From Flavobacterium noncentrifugens (lineage in GTDB: Bacteria; Bacteroidota; Bacteroidia; Flavobacteriales; Flavobacteriaceae): a stretch of 64,000 nt of DNA. The translations under genes were made by a program, and so were the position numbers. The notes under the pieces are model-generated. The model was not told the origin of the DNA and did no database searches. It was given only the letters and a program-made list of their open reading frames with translations. Of this stretch, positions 50,369 through 58,010 are shown piece by piece; the first letter of the stretch is position 1, and each line of letters opens with the position of its first letter. The DNA lies in the NCBI RefSeq assembly GCF_900100375.1, contig NZ_FNEZ01000002.1:372001-436000 (forward strand), written 5' to 3'.

Positions 50369-50738
50369 AAGTGTCAATTTTTATTAGTGATTTTTGAGGG
50401 TTATCCATCGGCTGAATGCTTCAGTATAACGGTGTAAATGTATTGTTGGATATTTTTGAAAAGGTTACATAATTTGCAGGCAATGTTTCATAATTTAATT
50501 TCTAGTTGAATTTTTGTCAATAAAAAAGCTTAAAATATGATTATAATTTATTGTTTTATAAGACATTAGGCGGTTGGTTATCTGAACCTTCTGATTTTAT
50601 CGATTTGCCAGTTTTCAGTAGATTGCATCCGGATTTTTAACATATTTTAAGAAAAAGCGTTTAATTTTTGACGGAATTGACTTTTTTCAGGACAAGTAAC
50701 CAAAACCGAAATGCTATCTTTGCCCTAAAATAAACGCC
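50369..50738. other. AT-rich divergent intergenic region
   Basis: No gene, repeat element or hairpin recognised in about 370 bases apart from the -7 box of the MATE gene at 50715. It must hold the promoters of both divergent genes. Confidence 0.5.
50715..50722 (+). promoter_or_regulatory. Putative -7 box of the MATE gene
   Basis: TATCTTTG fits TANNTTTG, 16 bases before the GTG start at 50739. Confidence 0.45.
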
Positions 50739-52142
50739 GTGAATTTTTCGACTTACACTAAAGAGTTTTCATACAATTTAAAACTGGCTTATCCGGTAAT
50801 CCTGGGAATGCTTGGTCATACTTTAATCGGAATTGTAGATAAATTAATGGTTGGAAAATTGGGTTCAGCCGAACTCGCAGCAGTTTCCTTGGGCAACAGT
50901 TTTATTTTTATTGCGGTTTCGATCGGGATCGGATTTTCTACTGCGATTACACCAATTGTCGCTGAAGCCGATGCAGAGAAAGACGTTTTAAAAGTGCGCT
51001 CTGCGTTTCACCACGGCTTGTTTCTGTGTACGATTTTAGGCTTGTCGCTCTTCACAATGGTGTATTTCTCAAAACCGTTGATGTATGCGATGGGACAATC
51101 AGATGAAGTCATTCAATTGGCTTTGCCTTATCTGGATTGGGTCGCGTTTTCATTGATCCCGGTTGTGGTTTACCAGGGTTACAAGCAATTTGCCGACGGG
51201 CTTTCGATGACAAAATATTCGATGTATGCGATCGTCCTGTCGAACATCATCCACGTTCCGATCAATTATGTGCTGATTTATGGCATCTGGATTTTTCCGA
51301 AAATGGGAATCGTCGGTGCTGCCATGGGAACCGTAATTTCCAGGATGGCAATGGTGATTTTCATGCACATTATCTTATCTAAAAATGAACAATTGAAAAC
51401 CTATTTTAAAGGTTTTAGCTTCGATGAAATCAAAAAATCAATGCTGAAGAAAATCATCAATCTCGGATTGCCGTCATCAATGCAGATGCTTTTTGAAGTC
51501 GCCTTGTTCACATCAGCGGTCTGGCTCTGCGGAAGCATCGGAAAAACCAGCCAGGCGGCAAACGAAATTGCACTGAGTCTGGCCACATTAACGTTCATGT
51601 TTGCGATGGGTTTGAGCGTTACGGCAATGATTCGCGTCAGCAATCAAAAAGGTTTAAATGATTACAAAAACCTGATCGTCGTGGCGCGTTCGATCTTTTT
51701 ATTAGCGATCATTTTAGAAGTGGTTTTCGCTTTAATGTTTATCGTTTTCCACCGATGGCTGCCGCATTTTTTCCTAAATATGGACAACGAAATGCAATTG
51801 CTCGACAATGCCGAAGTCATCATCATCGCTGCAAAATTGCTTTTGGTAGCAGCCGTTTTCCAGATTTCTGACGGAATTCAGGTTGTGGTTTTAGGCGCTT
51901 TACGCGGATTGCAGGATGTTAAAATTCCAATGTACATCACGTTTGTCGCTTATTGGATCATCGGCTTTCCGGTGTCTTTTTACCTCGGGAAATATACCCA
52001 GCTCAAAGCAGTCGGCGTCTGGATCGGGCTTTTAGCCGGATTGACCGCGGCTGCAATATTTTTGTATCTTCGCTTCAACAAACTCACACAGAAAATGGTT
52101 GCGGAAAACCGCGATTTAACAACAGCAGAAAAAGAATTATAA
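50739..52142 (+). CDS. MATE family efflux transporter
   Basis: 467-residue multidrug/Na+ antiporter with 12 predicted membrane helices in two similar halves. Family marks: YPVILGMLGHTLIGIVDKLM, GFSTAITPIVAEADAE, INLGLPSSMQMLFEVALFTS at the start of the second half and VLGALRGLQDVKIPM. The start is a GTG at 50739 (VNFSTYTKEF), 16 bases after a -7 box. It is followed without a gap by a small acidic gene, probably co-transcribed. Confidence 0.94.
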   Translation: MNFSTYTKEFSYNLKLAYPVILGMLGHTLIGIVDKLMVGKLGSAELAAVSLGNSFIFIAVSIGIGFSTAITPIVAEADAEKDVLKVRSAFHHGLFLCTILGLSLFTMVYFSKPLMYAMGQSDEVIQLALPYLDWVAFSLIPVVVYQGYKQFADGLSMTKYSMYAIVLSNIIHVPINYVLIYGIWIFPKMGIVGAAMGTVISRMAMVIFMHIILSKNEQLKTYFKGFSFDEIKKSMLKKIINLGLPSSMQMLFEVALFTSAVWLCGSIGKTSQAANEIALSLATLTFMFAMGLSVTAMIRVSNQKGLNDYKNLIVVARSIFLLAIILEVVFALMFIVFHRWLPHFFLNMDNEMQLLDNAEVIIIAAKLLLVAAVFQISDGIQVVVLGALRGLQDVKIPMYITFVAYWIIGFPVSFYLGKYTQLKAVGVWIGLLAGLTAAAIFLYLRFNKLTQKMVAENRDLTTAEKEL

Positions 52143-52143
52143 T

Positions 52144-52371
52144 ATGGAATTACCAAAATTTTTACTAGGCGACAATACCGATTTTCCTGAAGATATTTTC
52201 ATCATCCACATGGATTATCCAAGATTTATCATCAACCTTAAAGACGATGAAGTCGAATTTATGGAAGAAGCCGAAGATTTAGACGAAGCCGAACTCAACG
52301 AAGTCATGGAAGGTTTGATTGCTGAAGCGAATGATTTTTACGATCGGGAAGTGCAACGTTACGAGGAATAA
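52144..52371 (+). CDS. Small acidic conserved protein
   Basis: 75 residues, rich in Asp and Glu (MEEAEDLDEAELNEVMEGLI), beginning MELPKFLLGDNTDFPEDIFI. I recall similar small proteins across Flavobacterium but no assigned function or domain number. The ATG is one base after the MATE stop. It ends 14 bases before a palindromic word array shared with meaB. Confidence 0.8.
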   Translation: MELPKFLLGDNTDFPEDIFIIHMDYPRFIINLKDDEVEFMEEAEDLDEAELNEVMEGLIAEANDFYDREVQRYEE

Positions 52372-52384
52372 ATGAAGTCATCCA

Positions 52385-52437
52385 CCATTAAGAAATTAAG
52401 GTACATTAAGCCTTAATGACTCTTAATTCCTTAATGG
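52385..52437. repeat. ATTAAG word palindrome between convergent genes
   Basis: Left half CCATTAAGAAATTAAGGTAC and ATTAAG; right half, read on the minus strand, CCATTAAGGAATTAAGAGTC and ATTAAGG. The halves match at 22 of 26 positions around a centre at 52410/52411. The meaB stop codon TAA (52431-52433) lies in the right half. It could end both convergent transcripts, though no T tract follows. Confidence 0.65.
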
Positions 52438-53525
52438 TTAAATTTAAAATAGTTTTCCAGCAAAATCTGAGCGGCGGCAAACGGTGAAATTTCATTGTTT
52501 TGCACCGCTTTTTTATTTTGTTCCAATAAAGCGATGGTATTTTTATCATTGTAAAAATGATTTTTCAAACGCTCATCAATCGTTTCAAGCATCCAGTATT
52601 GATTTTGCTCGCGTCGTTTTTCCCCGAAATAATGATTGGATTTTGTGAGTTCCAGAAACTCCGAAATCATTTCCCAGACTTCATCGATTCCGTCTTTTGT
52701 AATGGCGCTGCACGTGCTGACCTTTGGCGTCCAGCCCGATTTTTTTGCTGGAAATAAATGCAACGCGCGATTAAATTCGGTTTTCGCCAAACGTGCTTTT
52801 TTAATGTTGTCACCATCGGCTTTGTTGATGACGATCGCATCGGCCATTTCCATGATGCCGCGTTTGATGCCTTGCAATTCGTCGCCTGCGCCTGAAATCT
52901 TCAAAAGCAAAAAGAAATCGACCATGCTGTGAACGGCAGTTTCACTTTGGCCTACGCCAACGGTTTCAATCACAATCGTATCAAATCCGAAAGCTTCACA
53001 AAGTGTAATGGTTTCGCGGGTTTTTCGCGCCACGCCACCCAAAGTTTCGCCTGATGGCGAAGGTCGGATGAATGCATTTTGATCTTTCACCAATTCTTCC
53101 ATTCTGGTTTTATCGCCCAAAATGCTTCCATGCGAAATGGTACTGCTTGGATCAACTGCCAAAACAGCGACTTTCTTCCCAATTCCGGTTAGATGTTTTC
53201 CAAAAGCTTCGATAAACGTACTTTTTCCAACGCCTGGAACGCCTGTAATCCCGATGCGTATCGATTGATTTGCATGCGGCAGACAGCCGTTAATCACTTC
53301 ATTGGCTTTTGCCAGATGTTCGGGATTCGTGCTTTCAACCAATGTAATTGCGCGGCTGAGTGCCGTAATATTACCCGATAAAATCCCCGAAATCAAATCG
53401 GCCGCAGCCACATTTTTATTCCGCAGCGCAACAATATGACCGGCAGCAATTTTGCTGACAATCTCCGGTTGCTCAACGCCCGATTTTTCGCTCAATGCGG
53501 AAGATTTTGGTTTTTCCTGATCCAC
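52431..53525 (-). CDS. meaB: Methylmalonyl-CoA mutase-associated GTPase MeaB
   Basis: 364-residue G3E-family P-loop GTPase (ArgK/MeaB) that guards cofactor loading of methylmalonyl-CoA mutase. Walker A GITGVPGVGKSTFIEAFG, then VLAVDPSSTISHGSILGDKT, RPSPSGETLGGVARKTRET (switch), VIETVGVGQSETAV and the base-recognition VINKADGDN. It is 34 kb from mutA/mutB, so the system is split. Its stop codon is inside the ATTAAG palindrome. No obvious promoter box in the 100 bases upstream. Confidence 0.96.
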   Translation of the reverse strand: MDQEKPKSSALSEKSGVEQPEIVSKIAAGHIVALRNKNVAAADLISGILSGNITALSRAITLVESTNPEHLAKANEVINGCLPHANQSIRIGITGVPGVGKSTFIEAFGKHLTGIGKKVAVLAVDPSSTISHGSILGDKTRMEELVKDQNAFIRPSPSGETLGGVARKTRETITLCEAFGFDTIVIETVGVGQSETAVHSMVDFFLLLKISGAGDELQGIKRGIMEMADAIVINKADGDNIKKARLAKTEFNRALHLFPAKKSGWTPKVSTCSAITKDGIDEVWEMISEFLELTKSNHYFGEKRREQNQYWMLETIDERLKNHFYNDKNTIALLEQNKKAVQNNEISPFAAAQILLENYFKFNH

Positions 53526-53561
53526 GATTTGAATTTCTCAGGTAAAAGTAAGCAAAACAAA

Positions 53562-53598
53562 AACAGTTTCAAAAAGCAAATCGCCTTCTGAAACTGTT
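53562..53598 (-). terminator. Putative terminator of the oxidoreductase gene
   Basis: On the minus strand AACAGTTTC pairs with GAAACTGTT across a 19-base loop and is followed by TTTTTGTTTTG. The loop is long and the stem short, so confidence is moderate. Confidence 0.5.
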
Positions 53599-53626
53599 CC
53601 GTAAATCTGAAAAGATATAATCTGAA

Positions 53627-54268
53627 TTAATACGCTGCCGTAAAACGCTGTTGGTGGTGTTTCGGGTTTTCAGCTTCATCAGCGATCACGACAGCTAAAT
53701 CCTCTACAGATAAAATGCTTCTGTTGTCTGCATCAAAAACCGGGTTTTCGAGGCCCAAACGGTATTTTCCGGTTCTTCCCGTAGTAATTCCCTGGTGCAT
53801 TTCGAATGCCGGGCTAAAAAATACCCAATCCAAATCTTTTTCTTCGCGGATGATGTTCAGATAATCTCGTGCGGCCGATGCTCCGGGATAATATTCTTTC
53901 GGAAAATCCGGAGTGTCCACCGCTTGAACGCCTGGCGCCACAAATAAGCTTCCGCCACCGCCAATCGTAATGTAGCGTTTGACACCTGATTTTTTCACTG
54001 CTTCCTGAATGTCTCTAGAACCTGCAATAAAATCTTCATAAATATTTGGATTTTCCCAACCCGGATTGTAAGCGCTGATCACAACATCGTGATTTTCTAA
54101 AACTCTTGAAAGCTCTTCTGATTTTGTAACATCGGCTTTAACCCAGTTTACTTTGTCATTTTCTCCCGTATTTCTGGCGATTGCCGTTACGTCATTTCCG
54201 CGGTTTGCCAGTTCATTCAATAATGCCGAACCAACAAATCCAGTGGCTCCGATAAGTGCGATTTTCAT
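53627..54268 (-). CDS. NAD(P)H-binding oxidoreductase (atypical SDR)
   Basis: 213-residue Rossmann protein: cofactor motif GATGFVGSALLNEL at residues 7-20, then NDVTAIARN, VVISAYNPGWENPNIYEDF, and GVKRYITIGGGGSLFVAPG. No Tyr-x3-Lys. This is the NmrA/BVR-B-like atypical SDR group often regulated by a linked Rrf2 or HxlR repressor; here the Rrf2 gene lies 51 bases upstream on the same strand. Substrate unknown; a quinone or flavin reductase role is possible. Confidence 0.88.
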   Translation of the reverse strand: MKIALIGATGFVGSALLNELANRGNDVTAIARNTGENDKVNWVKADVTKSEELSRVLENHDVVISAYNPGWENPNIYEDFIAGSRDIQEAVKKSGVKRYITIGGGGSLFVAPGVQAVDTPDFPKEYYPGASAARDYLNIIREEKDLDWVFFSPAFEMHQGITTGRTGKYRLGLENPVFDADNRSILSVEDLAVVIADEAENPKHHQQRFTAAY

Positions 54269-54319
54269 AATATATTTATTTAATGTGATAAAAAATGTTA
54301 CAGTTTTGGTTAAAAAAAA

Positions 54320-54727
54320 TCAGAAAGTATCTGCAAAATTCAACAGCGAAATTTCACTGAGCTGCTTGCTGATTTTCTGGTTGATGTCGTCGTATAAATT
54401 CCCTAGGTTTTGATTGATTTGTTTTCCGACCAGACATTCCGGATTGGGTTCGTTTTTCGAATAGCCAAAAGTTACCGTTTCAAAAGTCATTTTAAAAATG
54501 TCATTTAAAGTGATTTCAGCAGCAGGCTTCAGCAATCGCGTTCCGCCGTTTTTTCCTTCCTTGCTTTCAACAATATGATTTTTTTTCAGGTTGGCGATTT
54601 CCTTTCGGACAAGCACCGGATTCATATTCATGCTGCCCGCAATGTAATCCGAAGATAAAAAATCTTCAGGCGCTTTCGACAGCAAAGTCAAAATGTGGAG
54701 TGTAATGGCGAATTTCCCTGAAATCAT
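54320..54727 (-). CDS. Rrf2-family transcriptional regulator (single-cysteine, YwnA-like)
   Basis: 135-residue winged helix: MISGKFAITLHILTLLSKAP, SSDYIAGSMNMNPVLVRKEI (recognition helix), NHIVESKEGKNGGTRLLKPA. Iron-sulfur Rrf2 proteins such as IscR and NsrR use three cysteines; here only one is present (Cys in EPNPECLVGKQI), so an Fe-S cluster is unlikely and thiol-based sensing, as proposed for YwnA, is possible. It is upstream of the oxidoreductase gene, the likely target. Confidence 0.9.
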   Translation of the reverse strand: MISGKFAITLHILTLLSKAPEDFLSSDYIAGSMNMNPVLVRKEIANLKKNHIVESKEGKNGGTRLLKPAAEITLNDIFKMTFETVTFGYSKNEPNPECLVGKQINQNLGNLYDDINQKISKQLSEISLLNFADTF

Positions 54728-54838
54728 ACTGTAATAAAATAGATTACAAATTTAAATGTATTATTCCGAAGGTACGTTTTTTTAATCTTAAATAATCGTT
54801 AAAACATCCAAGCGGGTTTCCGTCCAGATTTTTAGGCT

Positions 54839-54846
54839 TACTTTTG
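54839..54846 (+). promoter_or_regulatory. Putative -7 box of the AEC transporter gene
   Basis: TACTTTTG fits TANNTTTG, 16 bases before the ATG at 54863. No clear -33 box. Confidence 0.4.
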
Positions 54847-54862
54847 TACTCGATTCAAAGGT

Positions 54863-55774
54863 ATGGACAGCATTATTTTATTGTTTTTGTGTATGATCAC
54901 CGGTGTTGCTTTGCAATATTCCAAAGCATTTCCAGCCAATAGTTATGTAACACTGAACCAGTTTGTAATACACATTTCACTTCCGGCGCTTGCTTTATAT
55001 TATATTCCGAAAATCGAAATCAACTCACAATTGCTTTTTCCGCTCGGAATAGCATGGATCGGATTTGTGCTGTCGTATTTATTTTTTACAATTTTCGGAA
55101 AAATATTCGGCTGGTCGCGAAAGCTCATCGGCTGCCTGATTTTAATGAGCGGACTTGGAAATACGTCATTCGTAGGTTTTCCGGTAATCGAAGCTTTGTA
55201 CGGAAAACCGGGTTTGCAAACCGCAATTGTCGTCGATCAGCCCGGTTCCTTTATGGTTATGGCGACGCTCGGAATTATCGTTGCGGCGCAATTCTCCCGC
55301 GGAACGCCAAATCCAAAAACAATTCTTTTTAAAATCATCACATTTCCACCATTCATTGCTTTTTTTATTGCCATTGCGATGAATGTCTTAAAAGTCGATT
55401 TCATTTCAAATCTGCAATCGGTATTTCAGAAACTCGGAAATACGGTAACGCCAATCGCTTTAGTCGCCGTCGGATTGCAATTAAAATTCGACCGGCGCAG
55501 CAAGCATTACAACTTCCTTGCGCTTGGATTATTTTTTAAATTGATGATCACACCGGCATTTTTTTACCTTTTATATAAATTGTTTTTCAACCAGCACAAC
55601 CTCCAAATCGACGTTTCAATCATGGAAGCCGCAATGGCACCCATGATCACGGCTTCGGTTTTAGCAACAACTTATGGCTTAAAGCCGAAATTAAGCACGA
55701 TGATGATCGGAATCGGAATTCCGCTATCGTTTGTAACGTTGGCTTTCTGGTACTGGATTTTAATAACTTTTTGA
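54863..55774 (+). CDS. AEC-family transporter
   Basis: 303 residues with about ten hydrophobic segments in two halves. FVIHISLPALALYYIPKIEI, LIGCLILMSGLGNTSFVGFP and MEAAMAPMITASVLATTYGL fit the auxin-efflux-carrier (AEC) family of organic-acid or malonate-type permeases. Substrate unknown. The MFS gene starts six bases after its stop, so the two are co-transcribed. Confidence 0.9.
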   Translation: MDSIILLFLCMITGVALQYSKAFPANSYVTLNQFVIHISLPALALYYIPKIEINSQLLFPLGIAWIGFVLSYLFFTIFGKIFGWSRKLIGCLILMSGLGNTSFVGFPVIEALYGKPGLQTAIVVDQPGSFMVMATLGIIVAAQFSRGTPNPKTILFKIITFPPFIAFFIAIAMNVLKVDFISNLQSVFQKLGNTVTPIALVAVGLQLKFDRRSKHYNFLALGLFFKLMITPAFFYLLYKLFFNQHNLQIDVSIMEAAMAPMITASVLATTYGLKPKLSTMMIGIGIPLSFVTLAFWYWILITF

Positions 55775-55779
55775 TTTTT

Positions 55780-56994
55780 ATGGAACAAACAACACCCATT
55801 CCCGACACCAAAGAAATCGCACAAAAAACGGTTTTCTCCATATTATTTGCAATCGCCTTTGCACATTTGTTCAACGATTTATTACAGGCAGTCATCCCGT
55901 CGGTATACCCGATTTTAAAAGAAAAATACAACCTGACTTTCACGCAAATCGGTCTGATCACGTTTTCGTACCAAATGGCAGCGTCGATCCTGCAGCCGCT
56001 TGTCGGAATGTACACCGATAAATACCCAAAACCGTATTCCCAGATTTTCGGAATGCTGTTTACAACTGCCGGAATCATTTCATTATCAATGGCTGCACAT
56101 TTCTACATGATCATTATTTCAGTCATTTTAGTCGGAATCGGATCATCGATTTTTCATCCCGAAGCATCCCGGATTTCATTTCTTGCATCAGGCGGAAAAC
56201 GCGGACTTGCCCAATCTATTTTCCAGCTCGGCGGAAACGCAGGAACTGCAATCGGGCCATTATTAGTCGCGTTATTCGTGGTTCCGAAAGGCCAGTTTTA
56301 CATCATCGGGTTTGTCGCAATCGCCATATTGGCATTGATCGTTTTAAGCCGAATCGCCATTTGGTATCAAAACCATTTGAGCCTGCGCGCGAAGAAAAAA
56401 GCCGTGATCGTTTTGCCTGATTTGTCTCAAACACAAATCGCGATTTCCGTAATTATTTTGCTTGTCCTGATCTTTTCAAAATTCTTCTACATGGCGAGTA
56501 TGTCAAGTTATTTCACGTTTTATTTGATGCAGAAATTCCAGCTTTCGGTACAGGATGCGCAATACCATTTGTTTTTATTCCTGGCTTCGTGTGCGGTCGG
56601 TACATTGCTCGGCGGGCCACTCGGAGACAAATTCGGACGAAAATACGTCATCTGGTTTTCCGTGCTCGGTGTCGCGCCATTTGCACTTTTATTGCCTTAT
56701 GCCGATTTGTTCTGGACAGGCGTGTTATCAGTTATTATCGGAATTATTATTTCATCAGCTTTCCCGGCGATTCTCGTTTACGCACAGGAATTATTGCCAA
56801 AGAAACTCGGAATGGTTTCGGGGCTTTTCTACGGATTTGCGTTCGGGATGGGCGGATTAGGTTCAGCAGTTTTAGGTTACATCGCAGATCACACCGGAAT
56901 CGAATATGTCTATCAAATTTGCGCCTATCTGCCGCTCATCGGCATCATCGCATTCTTTCTTCCAAATCTAAAAAAAAGAATTAAAAAAAGTTAA
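55780..56994 (+). CDS. MFS transporter, fosmidomycin-resistance (Fsr) type
   Basis: 404 residues with twelve hydrophobic segments. FAHLFNDLLQAVIPSVYPIL at the first helix, YDMAASILQP-like SYQMAASILQPLVGMYTD and GSSIFHPEASRISFLASGGK are features of Fsr-like drug exporters. The start is placed at ATG 55780 (MEQTTPIPDTKE) rather than a TTG three codons upstream. Stop TAA is followed by a CCATTAAGGCATTAAG word array. Confidence 0.9.
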   Translation: MEQTTPIPDTKEIAQKTVFSILFAIAFAHLFNDLLQAVIPSVYPILKEKYNLTFTQIGLITFSYQMAASILQPLVGMYTDKYPKPYSQIFGMLFTTAGIISLSMAAHFYMIIISVILVGIGSSIFHPEASRISFLASGGKRGLAQSIFQLGGNAGTAIGPLLVALFVVPKGQFYIIGFVAIAILALIVLSRIAIWYQNHLSLRAKKKAVIVLPDLSQTQIAISVIILLVLIFSKFFYMASMSSYFTFYLMQKFQLSVQDAQYHLFLFLASCAVGTLLGGPLGDKFGRKYVIWFSVLGVAPFALLLPYADLFWTGVLSVIIGIIISSAFPAILVYAQELLPKKLGMVSGLFYGFAFGMGGLGSAVLGYIADHTGIEYVYQICAYLPLIGIIAFFLPNLKKRIKKS

Positions 56995-57054
56995 CCATTA
57001 AGGCATTAAGAAGGATAAAGTTATCGATCTTAATGATGCTTCATTTCTTAATGG
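56992..57054. repeat. ATTAAG word palindrome after the MFS gene
   Basis: After the MFS stop the plus strand reads CCATTAAGGCATTAAGAAGG; the minus strand from 57054 reads CCATTAAGAAATGAAGCATC and ATTAAG. Same word family as at 52385-52437 and 20079-20104. Confidence 0.6.
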
Positions 57055-57090
57055 GGTAAAATTTCTGTTTGGTATAACTTTCATTTTATT

Positions 57091-57213
57091 TTTTTAGGAG
57101 CTGTTTGCTTCGACTGTTTGTTTCTTGTTTTTTTACAAGGAGCTTGATCCCACTTTTGGCTTTATCTCTCCGCTGCGCTACGAGGATACCGCCGCAATCG
57201 GGGCTAGGGAAGT
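57091..57213 (+). repeat. Dispersed palindromic element, copy H
   Basis: Contains TTTTTTAGGAGCTGTTTGCT at the left, AAGGAGCTTGATCCCACTTT, CTCTCCGCTGCGCTACGAGG and at the right ATACCGCCGCAATCGGGGCT then AGGG. The left part is duplicated (two AGGAGCT occurrences, 57097 and 57138), suggesting an insertion or a composite copy. Inner arms are weaker than in F. Confidence 0.65.
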
Positions 57214-57353
57214 GTTATTCATCAGAATATTATAAAAAAACCACAACTAAATCGTTTTCGCTGAAAGATCATTTTAGATTTAACTTTTCATGTAAAATTC
57301 GTTGCAAATAATTCAATAAATTTAAAGCTACAAAAATTTAAATGATTACAGTT

Positions 57354-57992
57354 ATGGCAACATTACGTTTAGGCGATATCGCACCCGATTTTGAGGCGCA
57401 AACCACACAAGGAACTCTGAATTTTCACGAATGGCTCGGCAATTCCTGGGGCGTGCTGTTCTCGCATCCCGCCGATTTTACCCCGGTTTGTACCACAGAA
57501 CTTGGAACCGTCGCCAATTATTTTCCTGAATTCCAAAAGCGCAACACCAAGGTAATCGCCCTGAGTGTCGACGGCCTTGATTCGCACCACGAATGGATCA
57601 AAGACATCAACGAAACGCAAAATACAACAGTCAATTTTCCGATTATAGCAGACGAATCCAAAGAAATTGCTTTGCTATATGACATGATGCATCCAAACGC
57701 AAGCGAAAAATCAACCGTACGGTCGGTTTTCGTAATCGGCCCAGATAAAAAAATAAAATTAACGCTGACTTATCCGGCATCAACCGGAAGAAATTTTGAC
57801 GAATTGTTGCGCGTCATCGACAGCCTGCAACTAACCGCAAATTATTCAGTAGCCACTCCGGCCAACTGGAAAGACGGCGAAAATGTCGTCATCACGCCAG
57901 CGGTAAAAGACGAAGACATCGCAGCCAAATTCCCAAAAGGCTACGAGCGCGTTAAACAGTATTTAAGAATGACGCCGCAACCAAATAAATAG
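57354..57992 (+). CDS. 1-Cys peroxiredoxin (Prx6 subfamily)
   Basis: 212 residues from ATG 57354 (MATLRLGDIAPDFEAQTTQG). The peroxidatic site is PADFTPVCTTE with Cys46 and the PxxxTxxC pattern complete; there is no second cysteine in the protein, so it is a 1-Cys enzyme. The C-terminal extension (VVITPAVKDEDIAAKFPKGY) is typical of Prx6. It reduces hydrogen peroxide and organic hydroperoxides, using an external thiol for recycling. Followed 18 bases later by the GlcD-like gene. Confidence 0.95.
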   Translation: MATLRLGDIAPDFEAQTTQGTLNFHEWLGNSWGVLFSHPADFTPVCTTELGTVANYFPEFQKRNTKVIALSVDGLDSHHEWIKDINETQNTTVNFPIIADESKEIALLYDMMHPNASEKSTVRSVFVIGPDKKIKLTLTYPASTGRNFDELLRVIDSLQLTANYSVATPANWKDGENVVITPAVKDEDIAAKFPKGYERVKQYLRMTPQPNK

Positions 57993-58010
57993 TATTTTTG
58001 GAGATCGAAA

